Source: Formosa haliotis (lineage in GTDB: Bacteria; Bacteroidota; Bacteroidia; Flavobacteriales; Flavobacteriaceae). Taken from it: 64,000 nt of DNA. This document shows positions 26,155 through 36,688 of the stretch, piece after piece. The first letter of the stretch is position 1; each line of letters begins with the position of its first letter. The notes below the pieces were generated by a model. That model was not told the origin of the DNA, did not search any database, and saw only the letters and a list, made by a program, of their open reading frames with translations. The translations under genes and the position numbers were made by a program. The DNA lies in contig NZ_BDEL01000001.1 of NCBI RefSeq assembly GCF_001685485.1, positions 1,981,501 through 2,045,500 on the forward strand, given 5' to 3'.

Positions 26155-26910
26155 TTACTTTTTAAATAGCTGAGGAATTTTAGAGAGATTTTTTGAACAA
26201 ACAATAATCGTAGGATTCCCAACTTTGTTCCCTTTAACAGCCATATAATCTTCTCTTGTTTTTAACCAAATATTTTTAAGACTGCGATTACTAGCACCAC
26301 CTACTCTCATTTTTGTAATAACTTCGGGCAAATAGGCAAATTGTAATGTATTATCCTTAAATATTCGTAACATCATATCGTAATCTGCTGCTATTTTAAA
26401 ATTTAAATTAAATACCCCATGTTTATTATAAACCTCTTTTTTTAGAAACAACGTGGGATGAGCTGGCATCCATCCTTGTTTTAGTAATTTTTTTGAAAAG
26501 GATTTACTTTCCCAATTTCTAATCACTTTGTCCGAATTGGTTGCATTAATATAATGTAAATCCCCATAAACACCATCGACATTGCTTTCGTTAAAGCATT
26601 TCACAATATGGTTGATGGTCTTTTGTGAGTTAAAAAAGTCATCGGAATGTAGAAAACCAACGATATCTCCCGTTGCTTTTTCAATGCCTTTATTTAAGGC
26701 ATCATAAATGCCTTTATCTGGTTCGGAAACACAAACAATATTATCATGATTTTGCTTTTCTGAATCGATAAGTGTCAAAGTTTTATCCTTTGAAGCTCCG
26801 TCTATAATAATATACTCTATATTATCATAATCTTGAGACAACACGGATTTCATACAATGTTGAATCGTATTTTCGCTATTATATGTAGCTGTAATTATGG
26901 AAACTTTCAT
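26155..26910 (-). CDS. Family 2 glycosyltransferase (WcaA/WcaE-like)
   Basis: A 251-residue GT-A transferase likely adding one sugar to the lipid-linked EPS repeat on the cytoplasmic face. It shows ITATYNSENTIQHCMKSVLS, IIDGASKDKT, SEPDKGIYDALNKGIEKATG and the metal-binding LHSDD, then a W-rich acceptor region (WMPAHPTLFLKKEVY, AADYDMMLRI). It is the last gene of the long minus-strand operon and directly abuts the WcaF-like acetyltransferase. Donor and acceptor are not predictable. Confidence 0.88.
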   Translation of the reverse strand: MKVSIITATYNSENTIQHCMKSVLSQDYDNIEYIIIDGASKDKTLTLIDSEKQNHDNIVCVSEPDKGIYDALNKGIEKATGDIVGFLHSDDFFNSQKTINHIVKCFNESNVDGVYGDLHYINATNSDKVIRNWESKSFSKKLLKQGWMPAHPTLFLKKEVYNKHGVFNLNFKIAADYDMMLRIFKDNTLQFAYLPEVITKMRVGGASNRSLKNIWLKTREDYMAVKGNKVGNPTIIVCSKNLSKIPQLFKK

Positions 26911-27456
26911 TTATTCAATATTTCTTTTCCTAATTGATTCTGCTGGATTTCCCTGGTAAACCACATAAGAATCCATATTTTTAGTTGCTACCGAATTAAC
27001 GGTTAAAATGGCATGTGTTCCTATGGTTACCCCTGGACATACTACAGATTTAGCTCCAACCCAAGCGCCATCTTCAATATGAATCTCTTCCACAATTAAA
27101 TCGAAAGTTGATTTTTTATAATTATGGTTTCCACATAACAACATAGCTTCTTGCGACACGCATACGTGGCTACCTATAGATACCTTTGCCAAATTATCTA
27201 TCCAAACTTTTTCACCTATCCAAGTAAAATCCCCAATCGTTAACAACCAAGGATGTTTAATATTTACACCGGGCTTAACAACCACTCCAGTTCCTATTTC
27301 TGATCCAAAAAGCCGTAACAAAAAAACTTTTAAACCAGAACTAGGATTTAATGGATTAATAAAAAACAAGACGTTTATAAAATACCAACATAAACGCTTT
27401 AGTTTACCTCCGGGTTGATACCAAGAGTTATTGTATGTTGATAAATCTGTTTTCAA
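26911..27456 (-). CDS. wcaF: WcaF-like O-acetyltransferase
   Basis: A 181-residue left-handed beta-helix (hexapeptide) acetyltransferase of the putative colanic-acid type. Visible parts are the amphipathic N-terminal block WYQPGGKLKRLCWYFINVLF, hexapeptide turns (IGTGVVVKPGVNIKHP, IGDFTWIGEKVWI), the catalytic-histidine segment CGNHNYKK and VCPGVTIGTHAILTVNSVAT, ending YQGNPAESIRKR. It probably O-acetylates a sugar of the repeat. It abuts both neighbours (26910 and 27457) with no spacing. Confidence 0.85.
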   Translation of the reverse strand: MKTDLSTYNNSWYQPGGKLKRLCWYFINVLFFINPLNPSSGLKVFLLRLFGSEIGTGVVVKPGVNIKHPWLLTIGDFTWIGEKVWIDNLAKVSIGSHVCVSQEAMLLCGNHNYKKSTFDLIVEEIHIEDGAWVGAKSVVCPGVTIGTHAILTVNSVATKNMDSYVVYQGNPAESIRKRNIE

Positions 27457-28404
27457 TTACTTTTCTGCTTTTAATAGAGTATCAAAATAAGCAATGGTTT
27501 TTACTAAACCTTCTTCTAATTGAATTTTTGGTTCCCATCCGTTTAGTTCTTTTTTAGCTAAATCGATGACCGGCTTACGCTGTAAAGGATCGTCTTGTGG
27601 TAAAGGTAGGTGTATTATTTTAGATGAGGAGTTCGTCAATTCAATCACTTTACTTGCTAATTCCATCATGGTAAACTCTACGGGGTTACCAATATTTACA
27701 GGTCCCATAAATACATCACGACTGTTCATCATACGTATAGTTCCTTCAACTAAATCATCAACATATTGAAAAGAACGTGTCTGACTACCGTCTCCAAACA
27801 TCGTAATATCTTCTCCTTTTAAGGCTTGTACTATAAAATTAGAGACCACACGCCCATCATTAGGATTCATATTTGGACCATACGTGTTAAAAATTCTAAT
27901 AATTTTAACCGCAACTTCATTCTGTAAATAGTAATCCATAAATAAAGTTTCTGCACATCGCTTTCCTTCATCGTAGCAAGAACGTAATCCAATAGGGTTT
28001 ACATTTCCCCAATAAGTTTCTGGCTGAGGGTGTACTGCTGGATCTCCGTAAACCTCACTTGTTGATGCTTGTAAAATTTTAGCCTTAACACGTTTTGCTA
28101 ATCCTAACATGTTAATCGCCCCCATAACAGAGGTTTTAATCGTTTTAATTGGGTTGTATTGATAGTGCACTGGTGAAGCTGGACAGGCCATATTATAAAT
28201 CTCATCTACTTCAATCATAAAAGGTTGAGTTACATCATGACGTACCAATTCGAAATAATGATGATCCATTAAATGTTCGATATTCTTTTTACTTCCTGTA
28301 AAATAATTATCTAGACAAATCACTTCATTGCCTTCGTTTAAAAGACGTTCACATAAGTGTGAACCTACAAACCCGGCTCCTCCGGTGATTAAAATACGTT
28401 TCAT
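27457..28404 (-). CDS. uxs: UDP-glucuronate decarboxylase (UDP-xylose synthase)
   Basis: A 315-residue extended SDR enzyme converting UDP-glucuronate to UDP-xylose with bound NAD. Family-specific signatures are [44 protein letters not shown], the STSEVYGDP block, catalytic Y and K in SCYDEGKR, and [16 protein letters not shown]. The substrate would come from the ugd gene at 49089-50479 in the same operon, so xylose is a predicted component of the polysaccharide. Confidence 0.92.
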   Translation of the reverse strand: MKRILITGGAGFVGSHLCERLLNEGNEVICLDNYFTGSKKNIEHLMDHHYFELVRHDVTQPFMIEVDEIYNMACPASPVHYQYNPIKTIKTSVMGAINMLGLAKRVKAKILQASTSEVYGDPAVHPQPETYWGNVNPIGLRSCYDEGKRCAETLFMDYYLQNEVAVKIIRIFNTYGPNMNPNDGRVVSNFIVQALKGEDITMFGDGSQTRSFQYVDDLVEGTIRMMNSRDVFMGPVNIGNPVEFTMMELASKVIELTNSSSKIIHLPLPQDDPLQRKPVIDLAKKELNGWEPKIQLEEGLVKTIAYFDTLLKAEK

Positions 28405-28420
28405 TTTTTACTATTTATTT

Positions 28421-29563
28421 TTAATTGAATAATTGTCTATTAGCTTCCAAAACTTCTGGGTTTTCGCAAAATACTTTTGCATAATTATAAGCTGCCTCAG
28501 ACCACTCCTTATAGGAGTCTGCATCCATTTTTGCAGCCTTAATTAAAACCTCAGTGATACTATTTGTATCTTTTAACGGAAGATCCCAACCTATGCTTTT
28601 AGATTCCAAATCTCTCCAAGGTGTTTGATCAGAAATAATAACAGGACATCCTGCTGATAAACCTTCCAATATAGCATGTCCAAAATTCTCTCCTTCTGAT
28701 AACAGGACTAAAAATTCATAATCCCTAATTACATTAGGTACTTCGTCACCATCAATTACACCTTTATGAGTTACAGTAACACTTTTAGGTAGTTTTTTTA
28801 TAATTTCTTTACATTCATCCCAATATACAGAATCATATATTGGACCATAAAGATCTAAAATTATAGTTGCATCTTCAACAGGTATCAATGCATGTAAAAT
28901 GTGATGCGTCCCTTTTTCTCTTGATATTCGTGCAATGCAAACCATCTTTGCGACATTTTCTAACTTCTGTCTTTTACTATTCTCATCTGATATCAAACGA
29001 GGTAGGTTCGCTGCTACAAGCACATTTGAATTTCCTGTATTATTTATTATATGTTGTTTTTCTGCTTCATTAGTAGCATGAAACATAATGTTTTTATATA
29101 GTCCATATTGCTTTGCTAATTTTAAAAACATTTTTTTACGTCCTTTTTTGACTGAAAATGCTTGTGGGTTTAACATACCTCTGGCTGCAACTACAACTGG
29201 CATATTAGATTTCTTCAAATAATACAAGGGCAGAATTGAAAAATTTAAAGAATAAATACCATTAATATACCCTATATCAAAAGTTGTTTCTGCTATTAAA
29301 CTCTTAATAGTTTGTTTATTTAACTGATCGTTAGAAATATAATATACTTTAGTATTGTCGTTTATAGAATTCCATGAATTCGAGGTTATGGCTTTATAAG
29401 GTTCGTTTTCACAATAATCCGTATCCCTAGTAACAATTAAAAATTCGAATTCATCTTTAAAATGAGCTATTAAATTTGCATAAGATCGTACGGGTCCACC
29501 AGAACGTGTTCCAGGTAAAAACCAATCGATAAAAATTAATATTTTCTTTTTAGGGTGTTCCAA
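28421..29563 (-). CDS. Glycosyltransferase family 4
   Basis: A 380-residue GT-B retaining transferase. The N-terminal domain includes FLPGTRSGGPVRSYANLI, and the C-terminal nucleotide-sugar domain has VCIARISREKGTHHILHAL and the E-x7-E region LLSEGENFGHAILEGLSAG followed by PVIISDQTPW. It lies between the UDP-xylose synthase gene (16 bases) and another GT4 gene (5 bases) in the EPS operon. Donor sugar is unknown. Confidence 0.88.
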   Translation of the reverse strand: MEHPKKKILIFIDWFLPGTRSGGPVRSYANLIAHFKDEFEFLIVTRDTDYCENEPYKAITSNSWNSINDNTKVYYISNDQLNKQTIKSLIAETTFDIGYINGIYSLNFSILPLYYLKKSNMPVVVAARGMLNPQAFSVKKGRKKMFLKLAKQYGLYKNIMFHATNEAEKQHIINNTGNSNVLVAANLPRLISDENSKRQKLENVAKMVCIARISREKGTHHILHALIPVEDATIILDLYGPIYDSVYWDECKEIIKKLPKSVTVTHKGVIDGDEVPNVIRDYEFLVLLSEGENFGHAILEGLSAGCPVIISDQTPWRDLESKSIGWDLPLKDTNSITEVLIKAAKMDADSYKEWSEAAYNYAKVFCENPEVLEANRQLFN

Positions 29564-29568
29564 TTCAA

Positions 29569-30567
29569 TTAATTTAAAATAGATTTATATAGTTCTATAT
29601 ACGCGTTTGAGATATTTTCTAAACTAAATCGTTCGACATTCTTAATTCCTTTATCCACTAATATATTACGATATCTTCCATCTGATACAACCTTCTGAAT
29701 TCCATTTCTAATAGACTCCACCTCGTAGGGGTTTACTAAACAGGCACTGTCCTTGGCCACTTCTTTCATAGCACCCAAATTAGAGGTAATAACAACTCTA
29801 CCAACAGCTTGTGCTTCTATTATAGGCATTCCAAAACCCTCATATGTGGAGGCAAACAATACAAAATCGCAGAGTTCATATTCCCTTACCACTTCAACAT
29901 AGTCAATATTTACTCGCGTCACATATGTAATATTATATTTTTTTAATAATGCCATATGATTTTCGGAAAGTTCCCCTATAATTCGTAATTCACATGAAAT
30001 TCCTTTTAAAGCTTCAAAGGTACGTTCTAAATTTTTATTAGCTTTAGTTCCTATTAATAAAATTCTAGGAGAAATATTATTAAAAGGTTTGGGTTTAAAG
30101 TGTAATTGGGAATTCACAGGATTATAGATAACTCTAATTTTGTTCGATGCAAAAGGAATTAATTTTGACAGCTCCAATTTTGTAAATTCTGAAATTACAG
30201 TAATACGTTTAACAAACAACGCAGGTAACCAAAACCAAAATAATTTAATATAAAATTGTTTAACAAAATTCCCTTGAAACGCGGATCCAATATCATGGAT
30301 AGTTAAAACAGTATTCTTACCTGTCACTAATGCTACATAGTGGACATCTCCTGTGATATGATGAATGTTATTTTTCTTATCTATAGTTAAACTCTTTATA
30401 TTTTTAAATAAAACAACTGGACTTCCTCCAGAATAAGGTAGTTCTATCGTGTTTGTATTACAACGGTCAGATACTTTTAAATTTATGCTGTAAAATAATT
30501 CCTCTATACTATTGTATTGAGATAAACGTTTTCTGAAAATATAATTTAAGCTATGATTGTCTTTCAA
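29569..30567 (-). CDS. Glycosyltransferase family 4
   Basis: A 332-residue GT-B protein. The diagnostic C-terminal region reads PRILLIGTKANKNLERTFEA and then FASTYEGFGMPIIEAQAVG with the nucleotide-sugar-binding glutamates, followed by VVITSNLGAMKEVA. Its start overlaps the end of the upstream polymerase-like gene by 17 bases, implying translational coupling. Acceptor and donor are unknown. Confidence 0.87.
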   Translation of the reverse strand: MKDNHSLNYIFRKRLSQYNSIEELFYSINLKVSDRCNTNTIELPYSGGSPVVLFKNIKSLTIDKKNNIHHITGDVHYVALVTGKNTVLTIHDIGSAFQGNFVKQFYIKLFWFWLPALFVKRITVISEFTKLELSKLIPFASNKIRVIYNPVNSQLHFKPKPFNNISPRILLIGTKANKNLERTFEALKGISCELRIIGELSENHMALLKKYNITYVTRVNIDYVEVVREYELCDFVLFASTYEGFGMPIIEAQAVGRVVITSNLGAMKEVAKDSACLVNPYEVESIRNGIQKVVSDGRYRNILVDKGIKNVERFSLENISNAYIELYKSILN

Positions 30568-31813
30568 AATTCCAATTTAAAAATTTCTTGCCTGCCCAAA
30601 TAAAAAGAAATATAACTACAAGAGATTTAACTAAATGATTTAAAACTACTACTAATTCTGTTTCGGCTTTAACTACTTGTAAAAATAGCAGTGGAATAAA
30701 AAATATTAAAATAGTATTTACATTAACCTGCCTAAGAAAGTAATTCCAAAAACCAATTAGAGACCAACTCCAAATGCCCATAAAAAAAATGCCCCCTACA
30801 ACACCAAAATTCGCATAAGCCTCACCTATAATACTTAACCCCATAGATGTATTTTCTCCTAAAGTAAGTCCTGTAAACCTCAAAAAATTTTCTACCCCTC
30901 CAGCTTGTTTTTTATTTGGATTAAGAAATCGAGGCAAGGCACTAGCAGAAATAGCATCTTTAACTGTTTCTCCTTCTGCGAATGGCTCATTACCTGGTAC
31001 ATTATTCATAATAGCACTAATAATCCATCCTTGATTTAACCTTACATTTAACTGTCCCTGTTCCTCTTCATTTTCCAAATCTCCTCCAGAAATTCGCTGA
31101 CTTAAAATGGATAAAAACAATTCAGTATTATTACCTGAATATCCTTGTTGGATTATCATTCTATAATTATGTTTAACAGCTTGTATAGCAGTACTCAGAA
31201 TGAAACCTGCCAATAAAACAATAATGTTCATTTTAATTTTTGTTTTATATTTATAAGCCCAAAACATATAATAAAATGTAGTCCATAACAAAAAATCATG
31301 AAACATTCCCGATCTCAAAGCAGATAAAAAGAGGTAAACAATTACTCCATAAAATAAATACCTGTGCCACTTTTGATCTGAAAACAACAAAATAAGCCCA
31401 CCTACAAACTTAAAATTAGCTACTAAAAAAAAGAAGAACTGTAAGCTGCCCGGCATATAACTTTTCAAGAAATCACAAAATACACCTATAATCAATATAT
31501 ATACCCCGTAGTATTCGAATCCTTTAAAATTTATGTCTTTCTTTTTTAAGTTATACTTTTTTAAGCCAAATAAAATTATTCCTGCATAAACAAAGTAAGC
31601 AGGGACCACATAACTCATATAAATGGTTTCTGTCACATACATATAATATTTATAGTGATGAAATTCGTTACCGTAATCAAATACAGGCCCCACAATCCAC
31701 TGAAGCCCCGCGATTAGAAGCATGAATTCCAAAATAGGGATGCTCTTTCCTAGATTTGATACAAATCTAAAACCTACAAAAATGACTGAAATTATTCCTA
31801 TTGTCGACCACAT
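30551..31813 (-). CDS. Wzy-like oligosaccharide repeat-unit polymerase (putative)
   Basis: A 420-residue integral membrane protein with about ten to twelve hydrophobic segments (for example TIGIISVIFVGFRFV, YLFYGVIVYLFLSAL, MNIIVLLAGFILSTA) and a large hydrophilic loop around residues 215-315 holding SQRISGGDLENEEEQGQLNV. This layout, the low sequence conservation and the position among glycosyltransferases fit a Wzy-type polymerase joining repeat units in the periplasm. No signature residue proves it. The alternative is another polysaccharide membrane protein such as an O-antigen ligase. Confidence 0.65.
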   Translation of the reverse strand: MWSTIGIISVIFVGFRFVSNLGKSIPILEFMLLIAGLQWIVGPVFDYGNEFHHYKYYMYVTETIYMSYVVPAYFVYAGIILFGLKKYNLKKKDINFKGFEYYGVYILIIGVFCDFLKSYMPGSLQFFFFLVANFKFVGGLILLFSDQKWHRYLFYGVIVYLFLSALRSGMFHDFLLWTTFYYMFWAYKYKTKIKMNIIVLLAGFILSTAIQAVKHNYRMIIQQGYSGNNTELFLSILSQRISGGDLENEEEQGQLNVRLNQGWIISAIMNNVPGNEPFAEGETVKDAISASALPRFLNPNKKQAGGVENFLRFTGLTLGENTSMGLSIIGEAYANFGVVGGIFFMGIWSWSLIGFWNYFLRQVNVNTILIFFIPLLFLQVVKAETELVVVLNHLVKSLVVIFLFIWAGKKFLNWNFERQS

Positions 31814-32931
31814 TATTTAGGTTCTCTTTGCAATTCTAAAATTAATTCTTGCAATGCAACTTCTGCAAAAAAATGTTTACTATTTTTCTTAACACTTGGA
31901 ATCACTTCTTCTAACTGTAAAGTTTCAACATTTTCAAAATTAATAGCGATAACATCTTCAGAAGCATATGACTTAATACCAAACATTTTATCAGAATACC
32001 ATACTGTTAAACCACAGGCTAAATATTCAAACAGTTTATTGGGTGCATTATATTTAAAATTATCAGTTAAAGCCTTATAAAGAATAACTCCAACATTATA
32101 TCTAACCAATAGTTTTGGTAATTTACTATACTCTATTCCGTCCTCATTAAACTTGATATATTGAGAATTTAATTTTCTTAGATAATCTAAAGTTTCTCTG
32201 TTAAAATTATACCCATATATATCAAAAAAGATTTTACCCTCTTGACTGATTACCCAAGAACAAAATTCTCTTAAATATGAATAATCAAGCGATAAAGTTC
32301 CCACATAAATACATTTAATAATGTTATCGTTGAATAAATTCTCCTTTTCAATATTCCAAGAACTCGGTGGATAATTAGGAGTAACATACATCTTATCTTT
32401 TGATATATCTGGATGGTCTTTTAGAAACAGATTAACTCTATCTGAATTTGTTTGAGAAATCCACTCAGCCCTTTTAAATAAAAATTTTTTTTCCAAATAA
32501 TGATTCAAGACAACTTGCTTAGATGCTACTTTTTGATACCAATGATTAGAAAAATACTCATGAAAATGTATATATAATTTTACCTTCCTATTAAAAATAA
32601 AAATGTATAAAAAAACAGGTAAGGCAGAAAAGCTTTCATAATACAAAATTTTATCGGGACGAAAAGCAATTAAATTTGACATCATTTTGAATAGAGAAAT
32701 AATTTCTATAAATTTCTTTCTAGTGAAACTAGTATTTAAAGTGGGAGAATCTCCCCTGCAGATGCTATCTAAATTACTATTTACATATGAATCCCTTTTC
32801 TTTTCATTCTTAGTAGAATAGGCTTTTATCTTAAATTTTTCATTCTTTGAAAGAATATTCAGAAGATTAGTTACTGGAGGGTAGAATTCTAGAGGAAGAG
32901 AATGAATTACTGCAAGTCTTATTTTATCCAT
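31813..32931 (-). CDS. Glycosyltransferase (GT-B, family 4-like)
   Basis: A 372-residue protein with GT-B features: an N-terminal Rossmann half (AVIHSLPLEFYPPVTNLLNI) and a C-terminal half containing IKCIYVGTLSLDYSYLREFC, DIYGYNFN and KYNAPNKLFEYLACGLTVWY, the last matching the donor-binding region of group 1 transferases. Several residues of the usual E-x7-E motif differ, so it is a divergent member. It overlaps the polymerase-like gene by one base and abuts the next gene. Confidence 0.75.
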   Translation of the reverse strand: MDKIRLAVIHSLPLEFYPPVTNLLNILSKNEKFKIKAYSTKNEKKRDSYVNSNLDSICRGDSPTLNTSFTRKKFIEIISLFKMMSNLIAFRPDKILYYESFSALPVFLYIFIFNRKVKLYIHFHEYFSNHWYQKVASKQVVLNHYLEKKFLFKRAEWISQTNSDRVNLFLKDHPDISKDKMYVTPNYPPSSWNIEKENLFNDNIIKCIYVGTLSLDYSYLREFCSWVISQEGKIFFDIYGYNFNRETLDYLRKLNSQYIKFNEDGIEYSKLPKLLVRYNVGVILYKALTDNFKYNAPNKLFEYLACGLTVWYSDKMFGIKSYASEDVIAINFENVETLQLEEVIPSVKKNSKHFFAEVALQELILELQREPK

Positions 32932-33951
32932 TTAATGCCCTATAGTTTTTAATAATACATTCTTTATTATACTTTTATAGTCAAAACCATTATCCATAAC
33001 CTTTAACTTTCCTTTATTCGTTAATTTTTCTAACTCATCCAAATTATTCATATAATATGATAATTTATCTAATAATTCTTCATTAGAAGAGTAAAACACA
33101 ACTTCGTCTTCTTTATAAAATGCCGTTGTTTCTTGATTTCTTTCTGTTAATAAGGCTGTCCCACATGCAGGAATTTCGAATGTCCTCGTTGTATGTAACT
33201 CTGGAAATCTTTTAGACAACATCCCTAGAGAAAACATTGAAGAAGAAATTAACTTACTATAATCTTCTCCAAAAATTGATTCTCCTAAAAAATTAAATTT
33301 TGTATTATCCTTATATTTCTCAGAAAAACTTCCCCATCCCTTTCCTACAACGGTTACTTCAATATCATTCATTAATAAAAACTTGACTAGTTTAAACCTG
33401 GAGTCTTCAGCTAAACCAATGAATACAACTGTTTTAGTTTTATCCCTAAATTCATGATATGATTTATGAATATTTTTATCGAATCCTTGGGTGGTCAAAA
33501 TAATTTTTTCTGCATCGACCAGTTCTTCATAAAACGGAATTTCCTTTGATTTAGTTGTAATAACATAATCAAACAAATTTATATTAGAAATAAATTTATT
33601 TGATTTATTTTCATAGAAAGCCATGTCTGGAGTGAAATGAATTAACTTTTTTGAGTTATCCTTCAAAATCATTAATGTACGGCGACTTAAGATCATTCCT
33701 TTATCGACCCAAATCAAATCGTAATTTTTTGACTTTATTTGCTTTTGAATAAATGTATTTGTATTATACACTAAAGGGCCAAGCTTATATCTAAATCCTA
33801 AAGACCTAAAAATTTTTAATGTTCTAAAAAACGGAATATGAGTATTAATAATCTGAAAATTTTCTACGGATAAAATGGCTTTAATTTGATCTGCTCGCAT
33901 CTTACTTGTAGTCCCCTCCGAATATTGACCTATATACAAAATTTTTTTCAA
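32932..33951 (-). CDS. CgeB-like glycosyltransferase
   Basis: A 339-residue putative glycosyltransferase of the CgeB/Glycos_transf_1_2 kind. It begins KKILYIGQYSEGTTSKMRAD, has a central TKTVVFIGLAEDSRFKLVKF, and carries the family hallmark MLSKRFPELHTTRTFEIPA followed by CGTALLTERN. It overlaps the upstream GT4 gene by 4 bases (coupled ATGA-type junction). Substrate unknown. Confidence 0.78.
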   Translation of the reverse strand: MKKILYIGQYSEGTTSKMRADQIKAILSVENFQIINTHIPFFRTLKIFRSLGFRYKLGPLVYNTNTFIQKQIKSKNYDLIWVDKGMILSRRTLMILKDNSKKLIHFTPDMAFYENKSNKFISNINLFDYVITTKSKEIPFYEELVDAEKIILTTQGFDKNIHKSYHEFRDKTKTVVFIGLAEDSRFKLVKFLLMNDIEVTVVGKGWGSFSEKYKDNTKFNFLGESIFGEDYSKLISSSMFSLGMLSKRFPELHTTRTFEIPACGTALLTERNQETTAFYKEDEVVFYSSNEELLDKLSYYMNNLDELEKLTNKGKLKVMDNGFDYKSIIKNVLLKTIGH

Positions 33952-34976
33952 TTTATTAATGAATCTATTTTATTAATGTAAACGTCTGGAGAATAAGCTT
34001 CTAACATTTTTAATCTGGCTGTTTTATATTCTTCAATATTAATATTCTTAATTTTATGAAGTAATTCGTCATGCCAATCAACACTATCCAACATAAATGT
34101 GTCCAAACTTAAATTTTTAGCAATACAACCAATTCCTCCCGAATTAAACCCCACTATAGGCACTCCTTGATTCAAGGATTCGAGGAAAATAACTCCTAGT
34201 GGTTCATTCTTATTAAAATGGATTACGACATCTATATTTTGATAAATATCTATTTTATCTTTAATAAAACCTTTGAAATTTATTGTTACAAAATTCAATT
34301 GGCCACACCATAATACAAATTTATCAATCTCATCTGAGCTATCAACATGTCCAAAGAAAAAGAAGGTGATATCTTTATTTTTTTTCTGCTCTAGGAAATC
34401 TATAAACTCATACATCTCTTTCAATCCTTTAGATTTAGATACGCGACCTATAACACCTACTTTAATCTTCTCTAAATCATCATAACTAGTATTCCACTCT
34501 ATATCAGACTTAAATGCTCGTGCAGGCGAACTAACAACTTGAGATTCTATTCGAACATTATCATAAATCAACGAAGCTATAAATTCTGATGTACTGATTA
34601 ATTTAACATTCTCAGGAATCTGTTTTAATCTCGATTTTTCTGTATCCTCCGTTAATCGAACATGAATAATGAAATTTCTCCAGAAAAATAGTCTTGCTAA
34701 AATTATAATATACTTAGAATGTCCTCCCTCATTTACATAAACTTTATTGTACCTATAAAATAACTTAAATGCCAATGTGAGATAAAACCAATTTAAGTTA
34801 TCAAATTGATAAAGTGTATGCTTCAAATTATTCACATTATTTAATTCCTCAAGCAAACCATTATACTCTTTTTTTATATAGACATCATACTCTTTATGTG
34901 TTCCACATAAAAAAGCAAAAAGTGTTTGTTCACTTCCGTAGAATTTTCCTGAAGGGCTCACTATTGCTGTTTTCAT
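33948..34976 (-). CDS. Glycosyltransferase family 4
   Basis: A 342-residue GT-B transferase. The N-terminus carries SPSGKFYGSEQTLFAFL and the C-terminal domain has VGVIGRVSKSKGLKEMYEF, ITFFFFGHVDSSDE and the donor-binding NKNEPLGVIFLESLNQGVP. It starts directly after the acyltransferase gene stop and overlaps the CgeB-like gene by 4 bases. Role in the EPS repeat is inferred from context. Confidence 0.85.
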   Translation of the reverse strand: MKTAIVSPSGKFYGSEQTLFAFLCGTHKEYDVYIKKEYNGLLEELNNVNNLKHTLYQFDNLNWFYLTLAFKLFYRYNKVYVNEGGHSKYIIILARLFFWRNFIIHVRLTEDTEKSRLKQIPENVKLISTSEFIASLIYDNVRIESQVVSSPARAFKSDIEWNTSYDDLEKIKVGVIGRVSKSKGLKEMYEFIDFLEQKKNKDITFFFFGHVDSSDEIDKFVLWCGQLNFVTINFKGFIKDKIDIYQNIDVVIHFNKNEPLGVIFLESLNQGVPIVGFNSGGIGCIAKNLSLDTFMLDSVDWHDELLHKIKNINIEEYKTARLKMLEAYSPDVYINKIDSLIN

Positions 34977-35720
34977 TTAGATACTTTTTAACAATTTTGC
35001 AGGATTTCCCGCAACAATCGTATTTTCTAAAACATTTTTAGTCACTACAGAACCTGCGGCTACTACACTTCTCTTACCTATCGAAACTCCTGGAAGTATT
35101 TTTGTATTTGCCCCAATCCAACAACCGTCTTCAATCACTACATTCTTAATAATTAACCCTCCTTTCCAAGAAGGAACAGATTTATCAGTATATTTATGAT
35201 TATGGGTAAATATGAAACAGTTGTTAGCAATAGCTACATTATCTCCAATAATAACATCACCACTTAAATCAATAATCGTGTTATTACTTACATTAGAATT
35301 GTTACCTATAATTAAATTGCCCTCCATCCCCTTCTCTCTTGAATATAGTTGGCAATATGAAGAAATAGATATGTTTTCTCCTAGTTTCCAATTAGAATTC
35401 TTAACTCTAATTACACAAAAGGGCTCTAATTGAAAGTTGCCCCCCGTTTTAAAGGATGCATTCTTTTCTACAATTAATTGAGAATTAGAATGAATATGAC
35501 TATCATTTCCTAATACTAGCTCTCCTTCTACTGTAATAAAACTATGTTTTCCTAACCTATTATTATCGCCTATTAAAGCTCTTCCTTTACCCCTCACATT
35601 TAAAGGGAAATCAATTCTTGGATTTCCTTTAAAGTTAAATCTACTTAATAAATAAACTGAATAAACTATCTTTGATAGTTCCCTGCCCATTGACTTTATA
35701 AAGGCTGTAAATACTTTCAT
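34977..35720 (-). CDS. Hexapeptide-repeat O-acyltransferase (copy 1)
   Basis: A 247-residue left-handed beta-helix acyltransferase. Hexapeptide turns run through residues 40-230 ([33 protein letters not shown]), with the catalytic region [17 protein letters not shown] and the ending [11 protein letters not shown]...[12 protein letters not shown]. It is a clear paralogue of the protein encoded at 36685-37431, sharing length, N-terminal region and the [10 protein letters not shown] / NYCAIFSREK block. Likely acetylates a sugar of the repeat. Confidence 0.85.
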   Translation of the reverse strand: MKVFTAFIKSMGRELSKIVYSVYLLSRFNFKGNPRIDFPLNVRGKGRALIGDNNRLGKHSFITVEGELVLGNDSHIHSNSQLIVEKNASFKTGGNFQLEPFCVIRVKNSNWKLGENISISSYCQLYSREKGMEGNLIIGNNSNVSNNTIIDLSGDVIIGDNVAIANNCFIFTHNHKYTDKSVPSWKGGLIIKNVVIEDGCWIGANTKILPGVSIGKRSVVAAGSVVTKNVLENTIVAGNPAKLLKSI

Positions 35721-35725
35721 TCTTA

Positions 35726-36688
35726 TTATCTATTTATTTTATTTATTATTGATTTTATTTTAAGTGTATTCTTAAAGCCTAGAATAGAGCTTAATTTTTT
35801 AAATTTCTCACCACCAACAGGCCACATCTTTTTAAAACCAAGATCATAAAATTCCAATGAGGCTGTTTTTGATAATTCCGGAAAGGTATACTTATATAAA
35901 TATATAAAATGAAGAAAATTATATCCTAATCCGCACTTTAGCTCATTGGTCAAATTAACTTTTTTTACTTCCTTCTTGTATGAAATATACGATTTCAATA
36001 GGCTTTCTGCCTTTTGAAAACTTAAGTTATTTGATTGGGATATACTATTTGGATTTCCTGATCGATAAAAAACTTTTGCGTTTTTACAAAATTTAATTTC
36101 TTTTGTATTTAATAAAACACGAGTAAAAAACTCTCCATCTTGATTTATTCTAAGACCTTCATCCCAGATGCCTGATTTTTGAATAATAGCTCTTGGAACA
36201 AGCCAACAATGTACCGCTCCCATACCTTTTCCTCTCCAAGAATCATTCAGCCATTTGTAGCCTTTATCATAATCCTGATTTACTTCTTGATTTTGCCATT
36301 TAACATTGTCTGTTTTATCATAAAATCTTCCCCAAACACCACTAGAAATGACTTCGCTCGTTTCGCCGTGAAGCTCTTTAATTTGTATTTCAATTTTCTC
36401 TTTACACAATAAATCATCTGCATCCAAATATTGTATATATTCCCCTTCACTCAATTCAAAACCATAGTTTCTTGCGGCACATGCGCCTTTCCTAATATTT
36501 TTGACAACTTTTATATTATCTGCTTCATATTGTTTGGCAAGTTCAAAAGACCTATCTGTCGAATAATCATCTACTACTATGACTTCTATATTTTTATATG
36601 TTTGATTTAATACTGAATTCATAGTCTCTTCAAGCCATGCTTCAGAATTATATAAAGGTATTATTATTGAAACTAATTTAAATCTCAT
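35726..36688 (-). CDS. Family 2 glycosyltransferase
   Basis: A 320-residue GT-A transferase with [57 protein letters not shown] and the metal-binding LDADD, then [16 protein letters not shown] in the acceptor half. It overlaps the downstream start or abuts both acyltransferase genes around it, forming a GT2-acyltransferase pair repeated at 36685-38312. Donor unknown. Confidence 0.87.
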   Translation of the reverse strand: MRFKLVSIIIPLYNSEAWLEETMNSVLNQTYKNIEVIVVDDYSTDRSFELAKQYEADNIKVVKNIRKGACAARNYGFELSEGEYIQYLDADDLLCKEKIEIQIKELHGETSEVISSGVWGRFYDKTDNVKWQNQEVNQDYDKGYKWLNDSWRGKGMGAVHCWLVPRAIIQKSGIWDEGLRINQDGEFFTRVLLNTKEIKFCKNAKVFYRSGNPNSISQSNNLSFQKAESLLKSYISYKKEVKKVNLTNELKCGLGYNFLHFIYLYKYTFPELSKTASLEFYDLGFKKMWPVGGEKFKKLSSILGFKNTLKIKSIINKINR